Assembly: GCF_013778305.1 (NCBI RefSeq)
Contig: NZ_JACEIC010000001.1
Location: forward strand, 620,001-684,000
Length of the DNA stretch: 64,000 bases
Source of the DNA: Nocardioides agri
GTDB lineage: Bacteria; Actinomycetota; Actinomycetes; Propionibacteriales; Nocardioidaceae
Direction of reading: 5' to 3'
The position numbers were made by a program, and so were the translations under genes. The notes beneath the pieces were generated by a model. That model was not told the DNA's origin. It did no database searches and saw nothing but the letters and a program-made list of their open reading frames with translations. Positions within the stretch are counted from its first letter, which is position 1; each line of letters starts with the position of its first letter. This document shows, piece after piece, positions 44,627-54,131 of the stretch.

Positions 44627-45022
44627 GCGGGCCGGGCCCCTGCCGTCGGTGAGGCGCAGCCGGACGGCGTACCGCTCGGCGGAGGCGCCGACCGCCCGCG
44701 CGAGCCGGTCGAGGGCGTCGAGCACCAGGTCGGCGGTGAACGCGGTGCCCGGGACCGTGATCGTGAGGCGTCCGGCGCGGTCGACCAGGTGGACCTCGCC
44801 GTGCCGCCACGCCTGGTGCGCGCCGAGGCGGACCTCGTCGTCGACGACCGGCGCCGGATAGGCCTCATCGACCGCCAGCAGGTCGCAGGGCACCGCCTCG
44901 ACGTCGGCCGCCTCGAGCATGCCGGCGACCAGGGGGCCGGTGCGCAGGCCGGCCTGCGCCGTCCAGGTCACCTCGGCGATGCCCAGCCAGTCCGGGAGGT
45001 CGAAGGGGTCGACGGGTGTCAC
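44624..45022 (-). CDS. Hypothetical protein coupled to tatC
   Basis: A 132-residue soluble protein: VDPFDLPDWLG near the N terminus, a central RLGAHQAWRHGEVHLV and a C-terminal amphipathic half ending LTDGRGPAR. I do not recognise the family. It starts at GTG 45022, overlapping the tatC stop by four bases, so it is made with tatC. No membrane helix or catalytic motif is seen. Confidence 0.7.
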   Translation of the reverse strand: MTPVDPFDLPDWLGIAEVTWTAQAGLRTGPLVAGMLEAADVEAVPCDLLAVDEAYPAPVVDDEVRLGAHQAWRHGEVHLVDRAGRLTITVPGTAFTADLVLDALDRLARAVGASAERYAVRLRLTDGRGPAR

Positions 45023-45855
45023 AGCGGCGACACCTCGTCCGGCGACAGCCCCGCGTTCGGGCTCCGCTCGGCGACCCGGCGGTCGTGGATCCGGGCCAGC
45101 ACCTCGGAGATGAAGTAGAGCACGACCATCGGCACCGCCATGAACGTCATCGTGAAGGGGTCGGTGGACGGCGTGGCGACCGCAGCGAAGACGAAGATGC
45201 CGATGATGATCCAGGGTCGGTAGCTGGCCAGCGTCTTGCCCTTCACGACGCCGGCGCGGTTGAGCATCACCACGAACACCGGGATCTCGAACGCGAGCCC
45301 GAAGACCAGCAGGGTCCGGGTGAAGAACTGCAGGTACTCGTTGAAGTCGACGAGGTTGGTGATGACGTCGGGGTTGAGCCCGATCAGCACCTCGAGCCCC
45401 TTCGGCAGGGTCACGAAGCCCAGCACGACACCGATGAGGAAGAGCGGGACGGCGACGGCGACGAAGATCCGGGTCCACCGCTTCTCGGCGGGGTGCAGGC
45501 CGGGGAGGATGAACGCCCAGATCTGGTAGAGCCAGACCGGGGACGTCACGATCAGCGCGGCGAAGCCGCACAGCTTGAGGTAGAGCATCAGGCCGCCGCC
45601 GGCGCCGCTGGTGGTCGCCAGGCTGGACCCCTCGGGCAGCGCCTCGAGCGCCTGCTCGTAGGGGCCGTAGACGAAGTCGAAGAGCTGGTCGAAGAAGAAC
45701 AGCGAGACGACGAAGACGAGCAGGAAGGTGAGGGCGACCTTCAGCAGCCGGGCGCGCAGCTCCCGGAAGTGGTCGGACAGCGCCATCCGGCCGTCCGGGC
45801 CGACGGGATGGACCGGCTTCCCGGACAGGAGCCGGTAGATGCCTCGCAGGGCCAC
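45019..45855 (-). CDS. tatC: Twin-arginine translocase subunit TatC
   Basis: A 278-residue membrane protein with six predicted helices. After a 25-residue cytoplasmic lead comes MALSDHFRELRARLLK (the conserved HLxELRxR-type motif), and later the PVWLYQIWAFILPGLHPAEKR and PSTDPFTM segments typical of TatC. It receives the RR signal of folded proteins together with TatA. GTG 45855 is chosen, because upstream residues in the same frame are an Arg/Pro-rich artefact over the tatA gene. It lies 22 bases after tatA. Confidence 0.93.
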   Translation of the reverse strand: MALRGIYRLLSGKPVHPVGPDGRMALSDHFRELRARLLKVALTFLLVFVVSLFFFDQLFDFVYGPYEQALEALPEGSSLATTSGAGGGLMLYLKLCGFAALIVTSPVWLYQIWAFILPGLHPAEKRWTRIFVAVAVPLFLIGVVLGFVTLPKGLEVLIGLNPDVITNLVDFNEYLQFFTRTLLVFGLAFEIPVFVVMLNRAGVVKGKTLASYRPWIIIGIFVFAAVATPSTDPFTMTFMAVPMVVLYFISEVLARIHDRRVAERSPNAGLSPDEVSPL

Positions 45856-45877
45856 GGGCGGGCGCGACGGAGGGCGG

Positions 45878-46165
45878 TCAGCCGTTGTGGTTGTCGGTCT
45901 GCCGGTCCTCGACGATGGGCTCGTCCGGCGCGGAGGCCGGCGTCGGCGGCAGCTCGGTGGCGGCGCGCGGCGGGGCGGGGGTCGCGCCGTCGGCGGCCTT
46001 CTCGTCGTCCTTGAGCCCCTTGGTCTCGGCCTTGAAGATGCGTAGGGCCTGCCCCGTGCCCCGGGCCAGGTCGGGGAGCTTCGCGGCACCGAAGACGAGC
46101 ACCACGATTGCCAGGATGACGAGCCACTCGGCTCCCTGGGGCATTCCGATCATGGGGTAGAGCAT
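45878..46165 (-). CDS. tatA: Twin-arginine translocase subunit TatA
   Basis: A 95-residue protein: short N terminus, one membrane helix ([21 protein letters not shown]), an [15 protein letters not shown] amphipathic segment and a hydrophilic Pro/Glu-rich tail. No TatB gene is nearby, as is common in Gram-positives. ATG 46165 has GAGG ten bases upstream; ATG 46147 is a possible shorter start. Confidence 0.93.
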   Translation of the reverse strand: MLYPMIGMPQGAEWLVILAIVVLVFGAAKLPDLARGTGQALRIFKAETKGLKDDEKAADGATPAPPRAATELPPTPASAPDEPIVEDRQTDNHNG

Positions 46166-46198
46166 CGTGACCTCATCTGTTGGTGTGGGTGCCTGTCC

Positions 46199-46204
46199 AT
46201 ACTA
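46199..46204 (-). promoter_or_regulatory. -10 element TAGTAT upstream of tatA
   Basis: On the minus strand TAGTAT lies about 33 bases before the tatA ATG and would give a short leader containing GAGG. It lies just after the pafC stop, so tatAC can be transcribed separately from pafBC. Confidence 0.35.
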
Positions 46205-46214
46205 CGCCGCAGCA

Positions 46215-47204
46215 TCAGTCGTACAGGCGGAGCGTGTCCCCTGCGGCCTGCAGGTACCGCTCCTGGATGTCGCTCGGTGCGAGCACTCGCGCGTGGGGCG
46301 CCAGCCTGAGCAGAAGGCGTTGCAGCCAGCGCTCGTCGGCCACCACGAGGTCGACCTCGAGCCGGCCGCCACGGCGCGGGCGGACATCGTCCGTCGGATA
46401 GTACTCGACGATCCACCGCGCCGCTGGTTCCAGCGCGAGGGTGACGACCGTGGTGTCCGCGGAGCGCTCGAACAGCCCCTCCGGGCCGAGGTCGCGCGGC
46501 GGTGCCGGCTCGGTCTGGATGGGCGTGTCCAGGACCTCGGCCCGCTGGATCCGGTCCAGCCGGAAGAGCCGCGGGGCCTCGGCACTGTGGCACCAGGCGT
46601 CGAGGTAGGCGAACCCGTGGGCGCGCACGATCCCGCGCGGGTCGACGACCCGCTCGGACTGCTCGTCGCGGGACGGCACGAAGTAGTGCAGCCGCACCTG
46701 CCGGGCGTCGGCCGCGGCCCGGGCCAGGTCGGCCTCGAGGCGGACCAGGTCGGGGCCGCCCGGCGCCTCCCCCGGGTCGATCGCCGGTGCCTCCGCGCCG
46801 TGCGCCGCGGCCGCCTCCAGCTTCGCCAGCGCGCGGTCGACGACCTCGCGGGTGTCGCCGTCGGCGCTGCCACGCAGCGCCCGGAGCGCCACGATGATCG
46901 CGGTCGCCTCGGTCGGCGTCAGCCGCAGGGGGCGCGCCAGGTAGTCGGCGTTGGTGACCCGGATGACGCCGTCGCCCTCCGGCTCCTCCAGCGCGTCCAG
47001 GTCGACGTCGATGAGGTCGTCGGGGTAGCCACCGGGCAGCCCACACATCAGCAGCACCTTGAGGTCCGCCAGCACCTGCTCGGGCGGCACGCCCAGCGCC
47101 TCCGCGGCGTCCTCGAGGCGGACCTTGCCACGGCTGTGCAGGAAGGGCACCAGCGTCAGCAGCCGGGCGACCTGGTCGCGCGCGCCGGCGGGGCTCGTGG
47201 TCAT
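46215..47204 (-). CDS. pafC: PafC, WYL-domain transcriptional activator subunit
   Basis: A 329-residue protein with an N-terminal helix-turn-helix (about 8-60), a WYL-type domain in the middle (LHYFVPSRDEQ, then RLFRLDRIQRAEVL) and a WCX-type C terminus. In M. tuberculosis PafB and PafC form a heterodimer that activates the RecA-independent DNA-damage response. Coupled to pafB by ATGA. The first residues lack a strong own ribosome binding site, which fits coupling. Confidence 0.9.
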   Translation of the reverse strand: MTTSPAGARDQVARLLTLVPFLHSRGKVRLEDAAEALGVPPEQVLADLKVLLMCGLPGGYPDDLIDVDLDALEEPEGDGVIRVTNADYLARPLRLTPTEATAIIVALRALRGSADGDTREVVDRALAKLEAAAAHGAEAPAIDPGEAPGGPDLVRLEADLARAAADARQVRLHYFVPSRDEQSERVVDPRGIVRAHGFAYLDAWCHSAEAPRLFRLDRIQRAEVLDTPIQTEPAPPRDLGPEGLFERSADTTVVTLALEPAARWIVEYYPTDDVRPRRGGRLEVDLVVADERWLQRLLLRLAPHARVLAPSDIQERYLQAAGDTLRLYD

Positions 47205-48178
47205 CGGGCCGCCTCCGCGACCCGGCGGAGCCGGTCGACGACGACGGTGCGCAGCTCGGCGGGGGCCTCGACGTAGACCGCGTCGCCGTAGCCGAGCACC
47301 TCGTCGGCCACGCCCGTGCCGCCGCGGCTGATGCGGACCCGGTCCCAGGGCGTACGGCGGTCCGGCCCGTCGACGTCCGTCTCGACCGAGACCGCGTCGC
47401 GGCGCAGCGCGACGCCGGCGTCGCGGCGCACGAGCAGCACGGCCTCGCCGGTCGACGGCGGCGGGGCGAGCCGCACCGTCATCGCCCGGACGTCGGTGCC
47501 GGCCGGGATCTCGTAGCCGCCCGGTTGCCCGGTGCGGCGGGCCTCGCCCTGCACCCGGGAGAGCCGGAAGACGCGCTCCTCGCCGCGGTCGGTGTCGAAG
47601 CCGACGACGTACCAGCGCCCGGAGTAGCGCACGACACCCCACGGCTGGAGGTGCCGGGTGCTGGTCCGGGTGGAGCCCGAGCGGCGGTAGTCGAACTCGA
47701 CCGCCGCCCGGTCCTGGGTCGCCTCCCAGAACACGTCGAACGAGGGCTCGTCGGCCGAGAGCCGCGGCTCGGCGATGTCGAGCGCCGAGGCGTCGACCTC
47801 CAGGCCGGCCGCGGTCAGCTTGCGGACCGCCTCGCTGGTGGCCTCGGCCAGCCGGGCGTGCTGCCAGACCCGGGTGGCCAGGCCGACGACCGCCGCCTCG
47901 TCCGGCGTGAGCGAGACGTCCGGCAGCGCGAACTGGTCCAGGCGGACGCGGTAGCCCGGCTCGTCGTCGAAGTAGGCGTCCAGGCTGCCGACCTCGATCG
48001 GGACGCCGAGGCTGCGCAGCTCCTCCTTGTCGCGCTCGAACATCTTCTCGAACGCCTCGGTGGAGGTGCCCGGGTAGAGGAACTCGCGGATCCGGTCCTT
48101 GGCGATGTAGTGGCGCTGGACCAGCAGCATGATCAGCAGGTTGAGGAGTCGCTCGGACTTCCTGCCGCTGCCGCTCAT
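47201..48178 (-). CDS. pafB: PafB, WYL-domain transcriptional activator subunit
   Basis: A 325-residue paralogue of PafC: N-terminal winged helix (KSERLLNLLIMLLVQRHYIAK), WYL core (AVEFDYRRSGS, then LQPWGVVRYSGRWYVVGFD) and C-terminal WCX domain. Upstream ATG (48289) would add 37 residues of low-complexity sequence and is rejected in favour of the ATG at 48178. The pair lies downstream of an FKBP lipoprotein and pafA, as expected for pafABC, though here FKBP intervenes. Confidence 0.9.
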   Translation of the reverse strand: MSGSGRKSERLLNLLIMLLVQRHYIAKDRIREFLYPGTSTEAFEKMFERDKEELRSLGVPIEVGSLDAYFDDEPGYRVRLDQFALPDVSLTPDEAAVVGLATRVWQHARLAEATSEAVRKLTAAGLEVDASALDIAEPRLSADEPSFDVFWEATQDRAAVEFDYRRSGSTRTSTRHLQPWGVVRYSGRWYVVGFDTDRGEERVFRLSRVQGEARRTGQPGGYEIPAGTDVRAMTVRLAPPPSTGEAVLLVRRDAGVALRRDAVSVETDVDGPDRRTPWDRVRISRGGTGVADEVLGYGDAVYVEAPAELRTVVVDRLRRVAEAAR

Positions 48179-48200
48179 GCCGCCGATCCTCCCCGACCGA

Positions 48201-49151
48201 TCAGGACGCGGCCAGGATGTCGACCACGAAGTACAGCGTGTCGGTCCCCTTGATACCGGCGTCGGGGTTGCCCTGCTTGCCGTAGCCATCCGCCGGCGGG
48301 ATCGCGATGATCATCCGGCTGCCGACGGTCGCGCCCACGAGCGTCTTGTCCCAGCCGGAGACGACCTGGCCGACGCCGATGGCGAACGAGGCGGGCTCGC
48401 GGCTGTAGCTCTCGTCGAACGGCTTCTTCGCCTTGTAGACCTGACCGAGGTAGTTGACGGTGATCGTCTGGCCCTTCGTCACCTTGTCGCCGTCACCCTC
48501 GATCAGGGCGGCCGAGCGGAGCTTGCCGTCAGGCTCCGGCGTACCGGTGAAGTCCAGGCCGGTGACCTTGTCGCCGTCGACGACCAGGTCCGGCGCCCAC
48601 TTCGGCGCCTTCTGCTCGTCGCCCTGCGGGCCGTCGAGCACGACGACGATGTCCATGATGTCGACGACCATCAGCACGCTGTCATCCGGCGCGATGCCCA
48701 TCTGGCTGTTGCCGGACTCGCCGAACGCCTCCGTAGCGGTGGTCGTCACCGCCACCCGCGAGCCGACCGTGTGGCCGAGGATCGCGTCGCGGAAGACCGG
48801 GCTGAGGTCGTTGCTGGCGGTGAACTGCTCCGGCTTCCCGCCCTCGTCGTAGGTGCTGTAGGCCTTCTCCTGGGAGTAGCCGTTGCCGATCCAGATGTTC
48901 GCGGAGACCTGGTCGCCCTCCTTCACCTCGTCGCCGTCACCCTCGGTGACGACGGTGGTCTCGGTCTTGTCGACCTCGAGCTTGCCGTCCCACTCGACCT
49001 CCGGCGCCTTGCCGACGTCGCCGGAGATCGTGATGCCGTGCAGGGCGTCGTCGGACCCGCTGCCGCCCTCGTCGTCACCGCACGCGGCGAGCGTGCCGGC
49101 GAGCACGAGGGGCAGGAGGATGGCCGGGAGGCGTCGGAGACGTCGAGACAC
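48201..49151 (-). CDS. Lipoprotein with two FKBP-type peptidyl-prolyl isomerase domains
   Basis: A 316-residue exported protein. A basic N terminus and hydrophobic segment end in the lipobox LAAC (Cys at about 24), so it is a lipoprotein on the cell surface. Two FKBP domains follow: about residues 70-155 and 215-310, the second with VNYLGQVYKAKKPFDESY, SGWDKTLVGATVGSRMIIAIPP and TLYFVVDIL, the first more divergent. It should isomerise prolyl bonds of exported proteins. GTG 49151 is the start, with AGGTGA six bases before it. It sits between pafA and pafB, interrupting a usually tight operon. Confidence 0.9.
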   Translation of the reverse strand: MSRRLRRLPAILLPLVLAGTLAACGDDEGGSGSDDALHGITISGDVGKAPEVEWDGKLEVDKTETTVVTEGDGDEVKEGDQVSANIWIGNGYSQEKAYSTYDEGGKPEQFTASNDLSPVFRDAILGHTVGSRVAVTTTATEAFGESGNSQMGIAPDDSVLMVVDIMDIVVVLDGPQGDEQKAPKWAPDLVVDGDKVTGLDFTGTPEPDGKLRSAALIEGDGDKVTKGQTITVNYLGQVYKAKKPFDESYSREPASFAIGVGQVVSGWDKTLVGATVGSRMIIAIPPADGYGKQGNPDAGIKGTDTLYFVVDILAAS

Positions 49152-49235
49152 GGATTTTTCACCTATTCGGATCGGGTTCGGTGCAGCGCCGCACACCATA
49201 TCCGGCGGGTCCTAGGCGGCGGTCGGTGCCGGTCG

Positions 49236-50597
49236 CTACATCCCGTCGATCAGCCGCTGCACCCGCTCGTCCTGGGCGCGGAACGGGTCCTTGCACAGCA
49301 CCGTGCGCTGGGCCTGGTCGTTGAGCTTGAGGTGCACCCAGTCGACGGTGAAGTCGCGTCGCCGCTCCTGGGCCTTGCGGATGAACTCACCGCGCAGCCG
49401 GGCGCGCGTGGTCTGGGGCGGCACCGACTTGGCCTCGAAGATCTTCAGGTCGGTCGTCACCCGGGCGACGGCTCCCCGCTTCTCGAGCAGGTAGTAGAGG
49501 CCGCGCCCACGGTGGATGTCGTGGTAGGCGAGGTCGAGCTGGGCGATGCGCGGGTGGCCCAGCGGCAGACCGTGCTTGGCGCGGTACCGCTCGATCAGCT
49601 TCCACTTGATGACCCAGTCGATCTCGCGGTCGACGAGCCCGAGGTCGTCGGACTCGACCGCCTTCAGGCCGCGCTCCCACAGGTCGAGGGCCTGCTCGAT
49701 CACCGGTGTGCTGATCGCGCGTCGGTCGACGAAGTCGCGGGCCTTGCCGAGGTACTCCTGCTGGATCTCCAGGGCGCTGGCCTCGCGGCCGTTGGCGAGC
49801 CGGATCTTGCGGCGCCCGGTGACGTCGTGCGAGATCTCCCGGATGGCCCGGATCGGGTTCTCCATCGTCAGGTCCCGCATGACGACGCCCTCCTCGATCA
49901 TCCGCAGGACCAGGTCGCAGCTGGCGACCTTGAGCATCGTCGTGGTCTCGCTCATGTTGCTGTCGCCGACGATGACGTGCAGTCGCCGGTACTTCTCGGC
50001 GTCGGCGTGCGGCTCGTCGCGCGTGTTGATGATCGGCCGGCTGCGGGTGGTGGCGCTCGAGACGCCCTCCCAGATGTGCTCGGCACGCTGCGAGACGCTG
50101 TAGCTGGCCCCGCGGGGGGTCTGGGTGATCTTCCCGGCGCCGACGACGATCTGACGGGTCACCAGGAACGGGATCAGCACGTCGGCCAGGCGGGAGAACT
50201 CGCCGGCCCGGCTCACCAGGTAGTTCTCGTGGCAGCCGTAGGAGTTGCCCGCCGAGTCGGTGTTGTTCTTGAACAGGTAGATCTCGCCGGCGATGCCCTC
50301 GTCGTGCAGGCGCTGCTCGGCGTCGAGGAGCAGCCCCTCGAGGACCCGCTCCCCCGCCTTGTCGTGGGTGACCAGCTCGACGACGTCGTCGCACTCGGGC
50401 GTCGCGTACTCGGGGTGGCTGCCGACGTCGAGGTAGAGCCGGGCGCCGTTGCGCAGGAAGACGTTGCTGCTGCGGCCCCAGCTGACGACCTTGCGGAACA
50501 GGTAGCGGGCCACCTCGTCCGGGCTCAGACGGCGCTGGCCCTTGAACGTGCACGTCACGCCGTACTCGTTCTCGATCCCGAAGATCCGCCGGTCCAC
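49236..50597 (-). CDS. pafA: PafA, Pup-protein ligase
   Basis: A 453-residue glutamine-synthetase-like ligase. IENEYG (Mg/ATP site, about residue 8-13) and [15 protein letters not shown] with catalytic Asp57 are visible. It joins the Pup C-terminal Glu to substrate lysines through a gamma-glutamyl phosphate. It lacks the approx. 40-residue loop found in its paralogue Dop at 52582. GTG 50597 with TAGGCT six bases upstream indicates a leaderless transcript, separate from prcA, with an inverted-repeat terminator between them. Confidence 0.95.
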   Translation of the reverse strand: MDRRIFGIENEYGVTCTFKGQRRLSPDEVARYLFRKVVSWGRSSNVFLRNGARLYLDVGSHPEYATPECDDVVELVTHDKAGERVLEGLLLDAEQRLHDEGIAGEIYLFKNNTDSAGNSYGCHENYLVSRAGEFSRLADVLIPFLVTRQIVVGAGKITQTPRGASYSVSQRAEHIWEGVSSATTRSRPIINTRDEPHADAEKYRRLHVIVGDSNMSETTTMLKVASCDLVLRMIEEGVVMRDLTMENPIRAIREISHDVTGRRKIRLANGREASALEIQQEYLGKARDFVDRRAISTPVIEQALDLWERGLKAVESDDLGLVDREIDWVIKWKLIERYRAKHGLPLGHPRIAQLDLAYHDIHRGRGLYYLLEKRGAVARVTTDLKIFEAKSVPPQTTRARLRGEFIRKAQERRRDFTVDWVHLKLNDQAQRTVLCKDPFRAQDERVQRLIDGM

Positions 50598-50603
50598 GTC
50601 GTC

Positions 50604-50609
50604 AGCCTA
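50604..50609 (-). promoter_or_regulatory. -10 element TAGGCT, N6 to GTG of pafA
   Basis: On the minus strand TAGGCT lies six bases before the pafA GTG (50597), and 36 bases after the long inverted repeat that follows prcA. Confidence 0.5.
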
Positions 50610-50644
50610 GGCGCACGGTGGTGGTCTGTGGGGCAACTGCGGGT

Positions 50645-50707
50645 CGTCGTACCTGACCGGCGCGTCGAGATCGGGCCGCGAACGCGACGCAGCGGTCAGG
50701 TACGACG
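50645..50707. terminator. Long inverted repeat after prcA (repeat family member 2)
   Basis: CGTCGTACCTGACCG at 50645-50659 pairs perfectly with CGGTCAGGTACGACG at 50693-50707, with a 33-base loop. The arms are the same as those at 3619-3681 except for one compensated pair (TA for CG) and one extra pair. It lies between the prcA stop and the pafA promoter and can act as a terminator. Confidence 0.6.
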
Positions 50708-50718
50708 GGTGCTGCGGG

Positions 50719-50820
50719 TCAGGCCGGCGGGGCGATCGGCGGCTCGTCGGCCGGCGGCTGGTCGGCCGGGGGCGCGTCGGCCGGGGCCTCGGCCGGGGGC
50801 GTCTCGGCCGGTGCGGCCAG
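50719..50820 (-). repeat. Degenerate tandem repeat encoding the Pro/Ala tail of PrcA
   Basis: The 3' end of prcA is built of imperfect repeats of about 12-18 bases encoding units such as PPAD, PPAE and PADAP. The final 35 residues of the protein are almost only Pro, Ala, Glu and Asp. It probably arose by slippage. Confidence 0.5.
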
Positions 50821-51516
50821 CTGGTCCCCGAGGATCTCCTGCAGGCGCGCGGCCCGCAGCCGCATGAACTTGCGGGGCTGGGCCCGGGTGCGGTCGAGCA
50901 CGGCGACCTCGAGGTCGTCGGCCGAGATCGCGCGGTCCGTGGACTCGGTGTGCCCGAGCGAGGCCACCGCGAGGCGTACGGCGTCGGCGAGCGCGGCGCC
51001 CTCGACGTAGTGCTCCTCGAGGTAGGTGCCGATCACGTCGGCGGCGCCGCCCATGACGGCGTAGCCGTGCTCGTCGGCGACCTGGCCGTCGTAGGTCAGC
51101 CGGTAGAGCTGGTCGTCGGCGGGGGCGTCGCCGATCTCGCCCACGAACAGCTCGACCTCGTAGGGCTTCTCACCGCCGCTGGAGAAGATCGTGCCCAGCG
51201 TCTGCGCGTAGGCGTTGGCGAGGCCCCGCCCGGTCACGTCGCGGCGGTCGTAGGCGTAGCCGCGCATGTCGGCCAGGCGCACGCCGGCGATCCGCAGGTT
51301 CTCGAACTCGTTGTAGCGGCCCACCGCGGCGAACGCGATCCGGTCGTAGATCTCGGAGACCTTGTGCAGCGCCTGCGACGGGTTCTCGGAGGCGAACAGC
51401 AGGCCGTCGGCGTACTGGACCACCACGACGGAGCGCCCGCGCGCGATGCCCTTGCGCGCGAAGTCCGCGCGGTCCTTCATCAGCTGCTCGGGCGAGACGT
51501 AGAACGGCATGCTCAT
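50719..51516 (-). CDS. prcA: Proteasome alpha subunit PrcA
   Basis: A 265-residue alpha-type subunit: [20 protein letters not shown] (the gate helix), [24 protein letters not shown], and an [20 protein letters not shown] strand. It forms the outer rings of the 20S core that ARC docks on. The proteasome fold ends at about residue 230; the rest is a disordered Pro/Ala/Asp/Glu tail. ATG 51516 overlaps the prcB stop (ATGA); ATG 51510 is an alternative. Confidence 0.95.
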   Translation of the reverse strand: MSMPFYVSPEQLMKDRADFARKGIARGRSVVVVQYADGLLFASENPSQALHKVSEIYDRIAFAAVGRYNEFENLRIAGVRLADMRGYAYDRRDVTGRGLANAYAQTLGTIFSSGGEKPYEVELFVGEIGDAPADDQLYRLTYDGQVADEHGYAVMGGAADVIGTYLEEHYVEGAALADAVRLAVASLGHTESTDRAISADDLEVAVLDRTRAQPRKFMRLRAARLQEILGDQLAAPAETPPAEAPADAPPADQPPADEPPIAPPA

Positions 51517-52370
51517 GCGACTCCCCCCTCCACGAGCGGGGCCGCCGGGCCGTCGGGCCGGATCATCCGGCCGGCGATCACCTGGTCGGCGATCGCCGCG
51601 ACGTCGTCGTCGGCCAGCCGCCGGCCCCCGTCGGCGGTGATCACCTGGACGACCGGGAAGATCCGGCGGGTCAGGTCGGGTCCACCGGTCGCGGAGTCGT
51701 CGTCGGCGGCGTCGTAGAGCGCCTGCACGACGGCGGTGACGCAGTCGGTCTCGGTCAGGTCGGGGCGGTAGAGCTTCTTCAGCGACCCGCGCGCGAACAG
51801 CGAGCCGGACCCGACCGAGTGGAACGCGGTCTCCTCGTAGCGTCCCCCGGTCAGGTCGTAGCTGAAGATCCGGCCCTGGTCGGCGGTGAGGTCGAAGCCG
51901 GCGAAGAGCGGCACGACGCTCAGCCCCTGCATCGCCATCGCCAGGTTGCCGCGGATGAGCGCGGCCAGCCGGTTGGCCTTGCCGTCCATCGAGAGCGTGG
52001 TGCCCTCGATCTTCTCGTAGTGCTCGAGCTCGGTCTGGAAGAGCCGGACCATCTCGACCGCGATCCCCGCGGTGCCGGCGATGCCGACGGCCGAGAACTC
52101 GTCGGCCGGGAAGACCTTCTCGATGTCGCGCTGGGCGATGATGTTGCCCATGGTCGCGCGCCGGTCGCCGGCCATCACGACCCCGCCGGTGAACGTCGCC
52201 GCCACGATCGTGGTGCCGTGCGGGGCGAGGTCGGCGGCGTGGCCCGGCGCGAGTCCCTGGGGCACCGTGCGGCGCCCGGGGAGCAGGTCGGGGGCCTGCT
52301 CGGCGAGGAAGTCCGAGAACGACGAAGTGCCCGGCTGCAGGAACGCAGCCGGCAGGCGGGGGTCGGTCAC
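51513..52370 (-). CDS. prcB: Proteasome beta subunit PrcB
   Basis: A 285-residue protease subunit. The first 52 residues are a propeptide; cleavage before Thr53 in [13 protein letters not shown] would free the catalytic N-terminal Thr. The fold continues with GDRRATMG (Asp and Arg-Arg of the active site region), [16 protein letters not shown] and [18 protein letters not shown] 52370 overlaps the pup stop (GTGA), so pup, prcB and prcA are coupled. The C-terminal [12 protein letters not shown] segment is normal. Confidence 0.95.
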   Translation of the reverse strand: MTDPRLPAAFLQPGTSSFSDFLAEQAPDLLPGRRTVPQGLAPGHAADLAPHGTTIVAATFTGGVVMAGDRRATMGNIIAQRDIEKVFPADEFSAVGIAGTAGIAVEMVRLFQTELEHYEKIEGTTLSMDGKANRLAALIRGNLAMAMQGLSVVPLFAGFDLTADQGRIFSYDLTGGRYEETAFHSVGSGSLFARGSLKKLYRPDLTETDCVTAVVQALYDAADDDSATGGPDLTRRIFPVVQVITADGGRRLADDDVAAIADQVIAGRMIRPDGPAAPLVEGGVA

Positions 52371-52564
52371 TGGCCGCCCTTCTGGATGAACGACTTCACG
52401 AAGTCCTCGGCGTTCGTCTCCAGCACGTCGTCGATCTCGTCGAGGATGTCGTCCACGTCGCTGTCGATGGCCTCCTTGCGCTCCGCGACGTCCGTCTCGG
52501 GGGCGGTCTCGACCGCCTCCTCGTTCTCGGAGTTGCGGCGCGGCTGCTTCTGCTCCTGTGCCAT
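52367..52564 (-). CDS. pup: Prokaryotic ubiquitin-like protein Pup
   Basis: A 65-residue, mostly disordered Glu/Asp-rich protein. It ends FIQKGGQ, i.e. Gly-Gly-Gln, so Dop must deamidate Gln to Glu before ligation. The central helix [14 protein letters not shown] binds the coiled coil of ARC/Mpa. TAGGGT six bases before the ATG at 52564 gives a leaderless promoter for pup-prcB-prcA. Confidence 0.95.
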   Translation of the reverse strand: MAQEQKQPRRNSENEEAVETAPETDVAERKEAIDSDVDDILDEIDDVLETNAEDFVKSFIQKGGQ

Positions 52565-52570
52565 GCCTTG

Positions 52571-52576
52571 ACCCTA
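52571..52576 (-). promoter_or_regulatory. -10 element TAGGGT, N6 to ATG of pup
   Basis: On the minus strand TAGGGT is followed by six bases and the pup ATG at 52564. It lies within the 17-base gap after dop. Confidence 0.5.
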
Positions 52577-52581
52577 TCCAC

Positions 52582-54090
52582 TCAACGGGTGAGAGCGGTG
52601 AACAACGCCTCCGCCGTCTCACTGCGATCCAGCAGGTCCCCCACGTGCGCCTTGCTGCCGCGCAGCGGGTCGATCGTCGGGACCCGCTGCAGCGACTCCC
52701 GGCCGGGCAGGTCGAAGATCACCGAGTCCCACGACGCGGCCGCGACGTGCTCGGCGTACTTCTCGAGGCACCGGCCGCGGAAGTAGGCGCGGGTGTCCTC
52801 CGGCGGGTCGTGCATCGCGACCTCGACCGCGTGGTCGTCGAGCAGCCGCGTCATCCGCCCCGCCGCGACCAGCCGGTGGTAGAGCCCCTTCTCCGGACGG
52901 ATGTCGGAGTACTGGTAGTCGATGAGCTGGAGCTTGGCGTCGTCCCACTCGAGGCCGTCGCGCTGGCGGTACTGCTCGAGCAGCCGCAGCTTGGCCACCC
53001 AGTCCAGCTCGCCGCTGAGCGACATCGGGTCCCGCTCGAGCCGGTCGAGCACCGACTCCCAGCGCGCCAGCACGTCGACGGTCTGCGCGTCGGCGTCGGC
53101 GCCGTAGCGGTCCTCGACGTACTTCTTGGCGAGGTCGAGGTACTCCAGCTGCAGCTGGATGCCGGTCAGCTCGCGGCCGTCGGTCAAGGTGACGCGGTGC
53201 CGCAGCGTCGGGTCGTGGGAGATGGCCCGCAGGCCAGCGACCGGCGCCTCCACGGTCAGCTCGGTGGTGATGAACCGGTCCTCGATCATCGCCAGCACCA
53301 GCGCCGTGGTGCCGACCTTGAGGTAGGTCGAGACCTCGGAGAGGTTGGCGTCGCCGATGATGACGTGCAGCCGGCGGTACTTCTCAGGGTCGGCGTGCGG
53401 CTCGTCGCGGGTGTTGATGATCGGCCGCTTCAGCGTGGTCTCCAGGCCCACCTCGACCTCGAAGAAGTCCGCGCGCTGGCTCAGCTGGAAGCCCTGCTCC
53501 CGGCCCTCCTGCCCGATGCCGACCCGGCCGGCCCCGCAGATCACCTGCCTGCTGACGAAGAACGGCGTCAGGTGGCGCACGATGTCGGCGAAGGGCGTCG
53601 AGCGGCGCATCAGGTAGTTCTCGTGCGCCCCGTAGGACGCGCCCTTGTTGTCGGTGTTGTTCTTGTAGAGCACGATCGGCGTGCCGCCCGGCAGCTGGCC
53701 GGCCCGGCGCGCGGCGTCGAGCATCACCAGCTCCCCCGCCTTGTCCCACCGGACGATGTCGAGCGGCGAGGTCACCTCGGGCGTGGAGTACTCCGGGTGC
53801 GCGTGGTCGACGTAGAGGCGGGCGCCGTTGGTGAGGATGACGTTGGCCAGCCCCATGTCCTCGTCGGTGAGCTGGGTCGGGTCCGCGACCTGGCGGGACA
53901 TGTCGAAGCCGCGCGCGTCGCGCAGGGGCGACTCCTCCTCGAAGTCCCACCGGGCGCGGCGCGCCTTGACGGTGGCCGACGCGTAGGCGTTGACCACCTG
54001 CGAGGAGGCCACCATCGGGTTGGCCAGGGGCTGGCCCTGCACGGCGATGCCGTACTCCACCTCGGTCCCCATGACCCGGCGCACACTCAT
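52582..54090 (-). CDS. dop: Dop, Pup deamidase/depupylase
   Basis: A 502-residue PafA paralogue. GTEVEYG (about 8-14) binds Mg-ATP; the catalytic Asp95 lies in [14 protein letters not shown]. Residues about 38-80, including [14 protein letters not shown] and [10 protein letters not shown], are the Dop-loop that PafA lacks. It converts Pup-Gln to Pup-Glu and removes Pup from substrates. TACGCT six bases before the ATG makes a leaderless start. It is divergent from a methyltransferase gene, with a 41-base gap. Confidence 0.95.
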   Translation of the reverse strand: MSVRRVMGTEVEYGIAVQGQPLANPMVASSQVVNAYASATVKARRARWDFEEESPLRDARGFDMSRQVADPTQLTDEDMGLANVILTNGARLYVDHAHPEYSTPEVTSPLDIVRWDKAGELVMLDAARRAGQLPGGTPIVLYKNNTDNKGASYGAHENYLMRRSTPFADIVRHLTPFFVSRQVICGAGRVGIGQEGREQGFQLSQRADFFEVEVGLETTLKRPIINTRDEPHADPEKYRRLHVIIGDANLSEVSTYLKVGTTALVLAMIEDRFITTELTVEAPVAGLRAISHDPTLRHRVTLTDGRELTGIQLQLEYLDLAKKYVEDRYGADADAQTVDVLARWESVLDRLERDPMSLSGELDWVAKLRLLEQYRQRDGLEWDDAKLQLIDYQYSDIRPEKGLYHRLVAAGRMTRLLDDHAVEVAMHDPPEDTRAYFRGRCLEKYAEHVAAASWDSVIFDLPGRESLQRVPTIDPLRGSKAHVGDLLDRSETAEALFTALTR

Positions 54091-54096
54091 GTACCG

Positions 54097-54102
54097 AGCG
54101 TA
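54097..54102 (-). promoter_or_regulatory. -10 element TACGCT, N6 to ATG of dop
   Basis: On the minus strand TACGCT precedes the dop ATG at 54090 by six bases. The opposing promoter's -10 begins 18 bases away at 54120. Confidence 0.5.
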
Positions 54103-54119
54103 CGCGAGGGGGCACCGCG

Positions 54120-54125
54120 TAGCCT
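54120..54125 (+). promoter_or_regulatory. -10 element TAGCCT, N6 to ATG of methyltransferase gene
   Basis: TAGCCT is followed by six bases and the ATG at 54132, back to back with the dop promoter. Confidence 0.5.
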
Positions 54126-54131
54126 CGGCTC

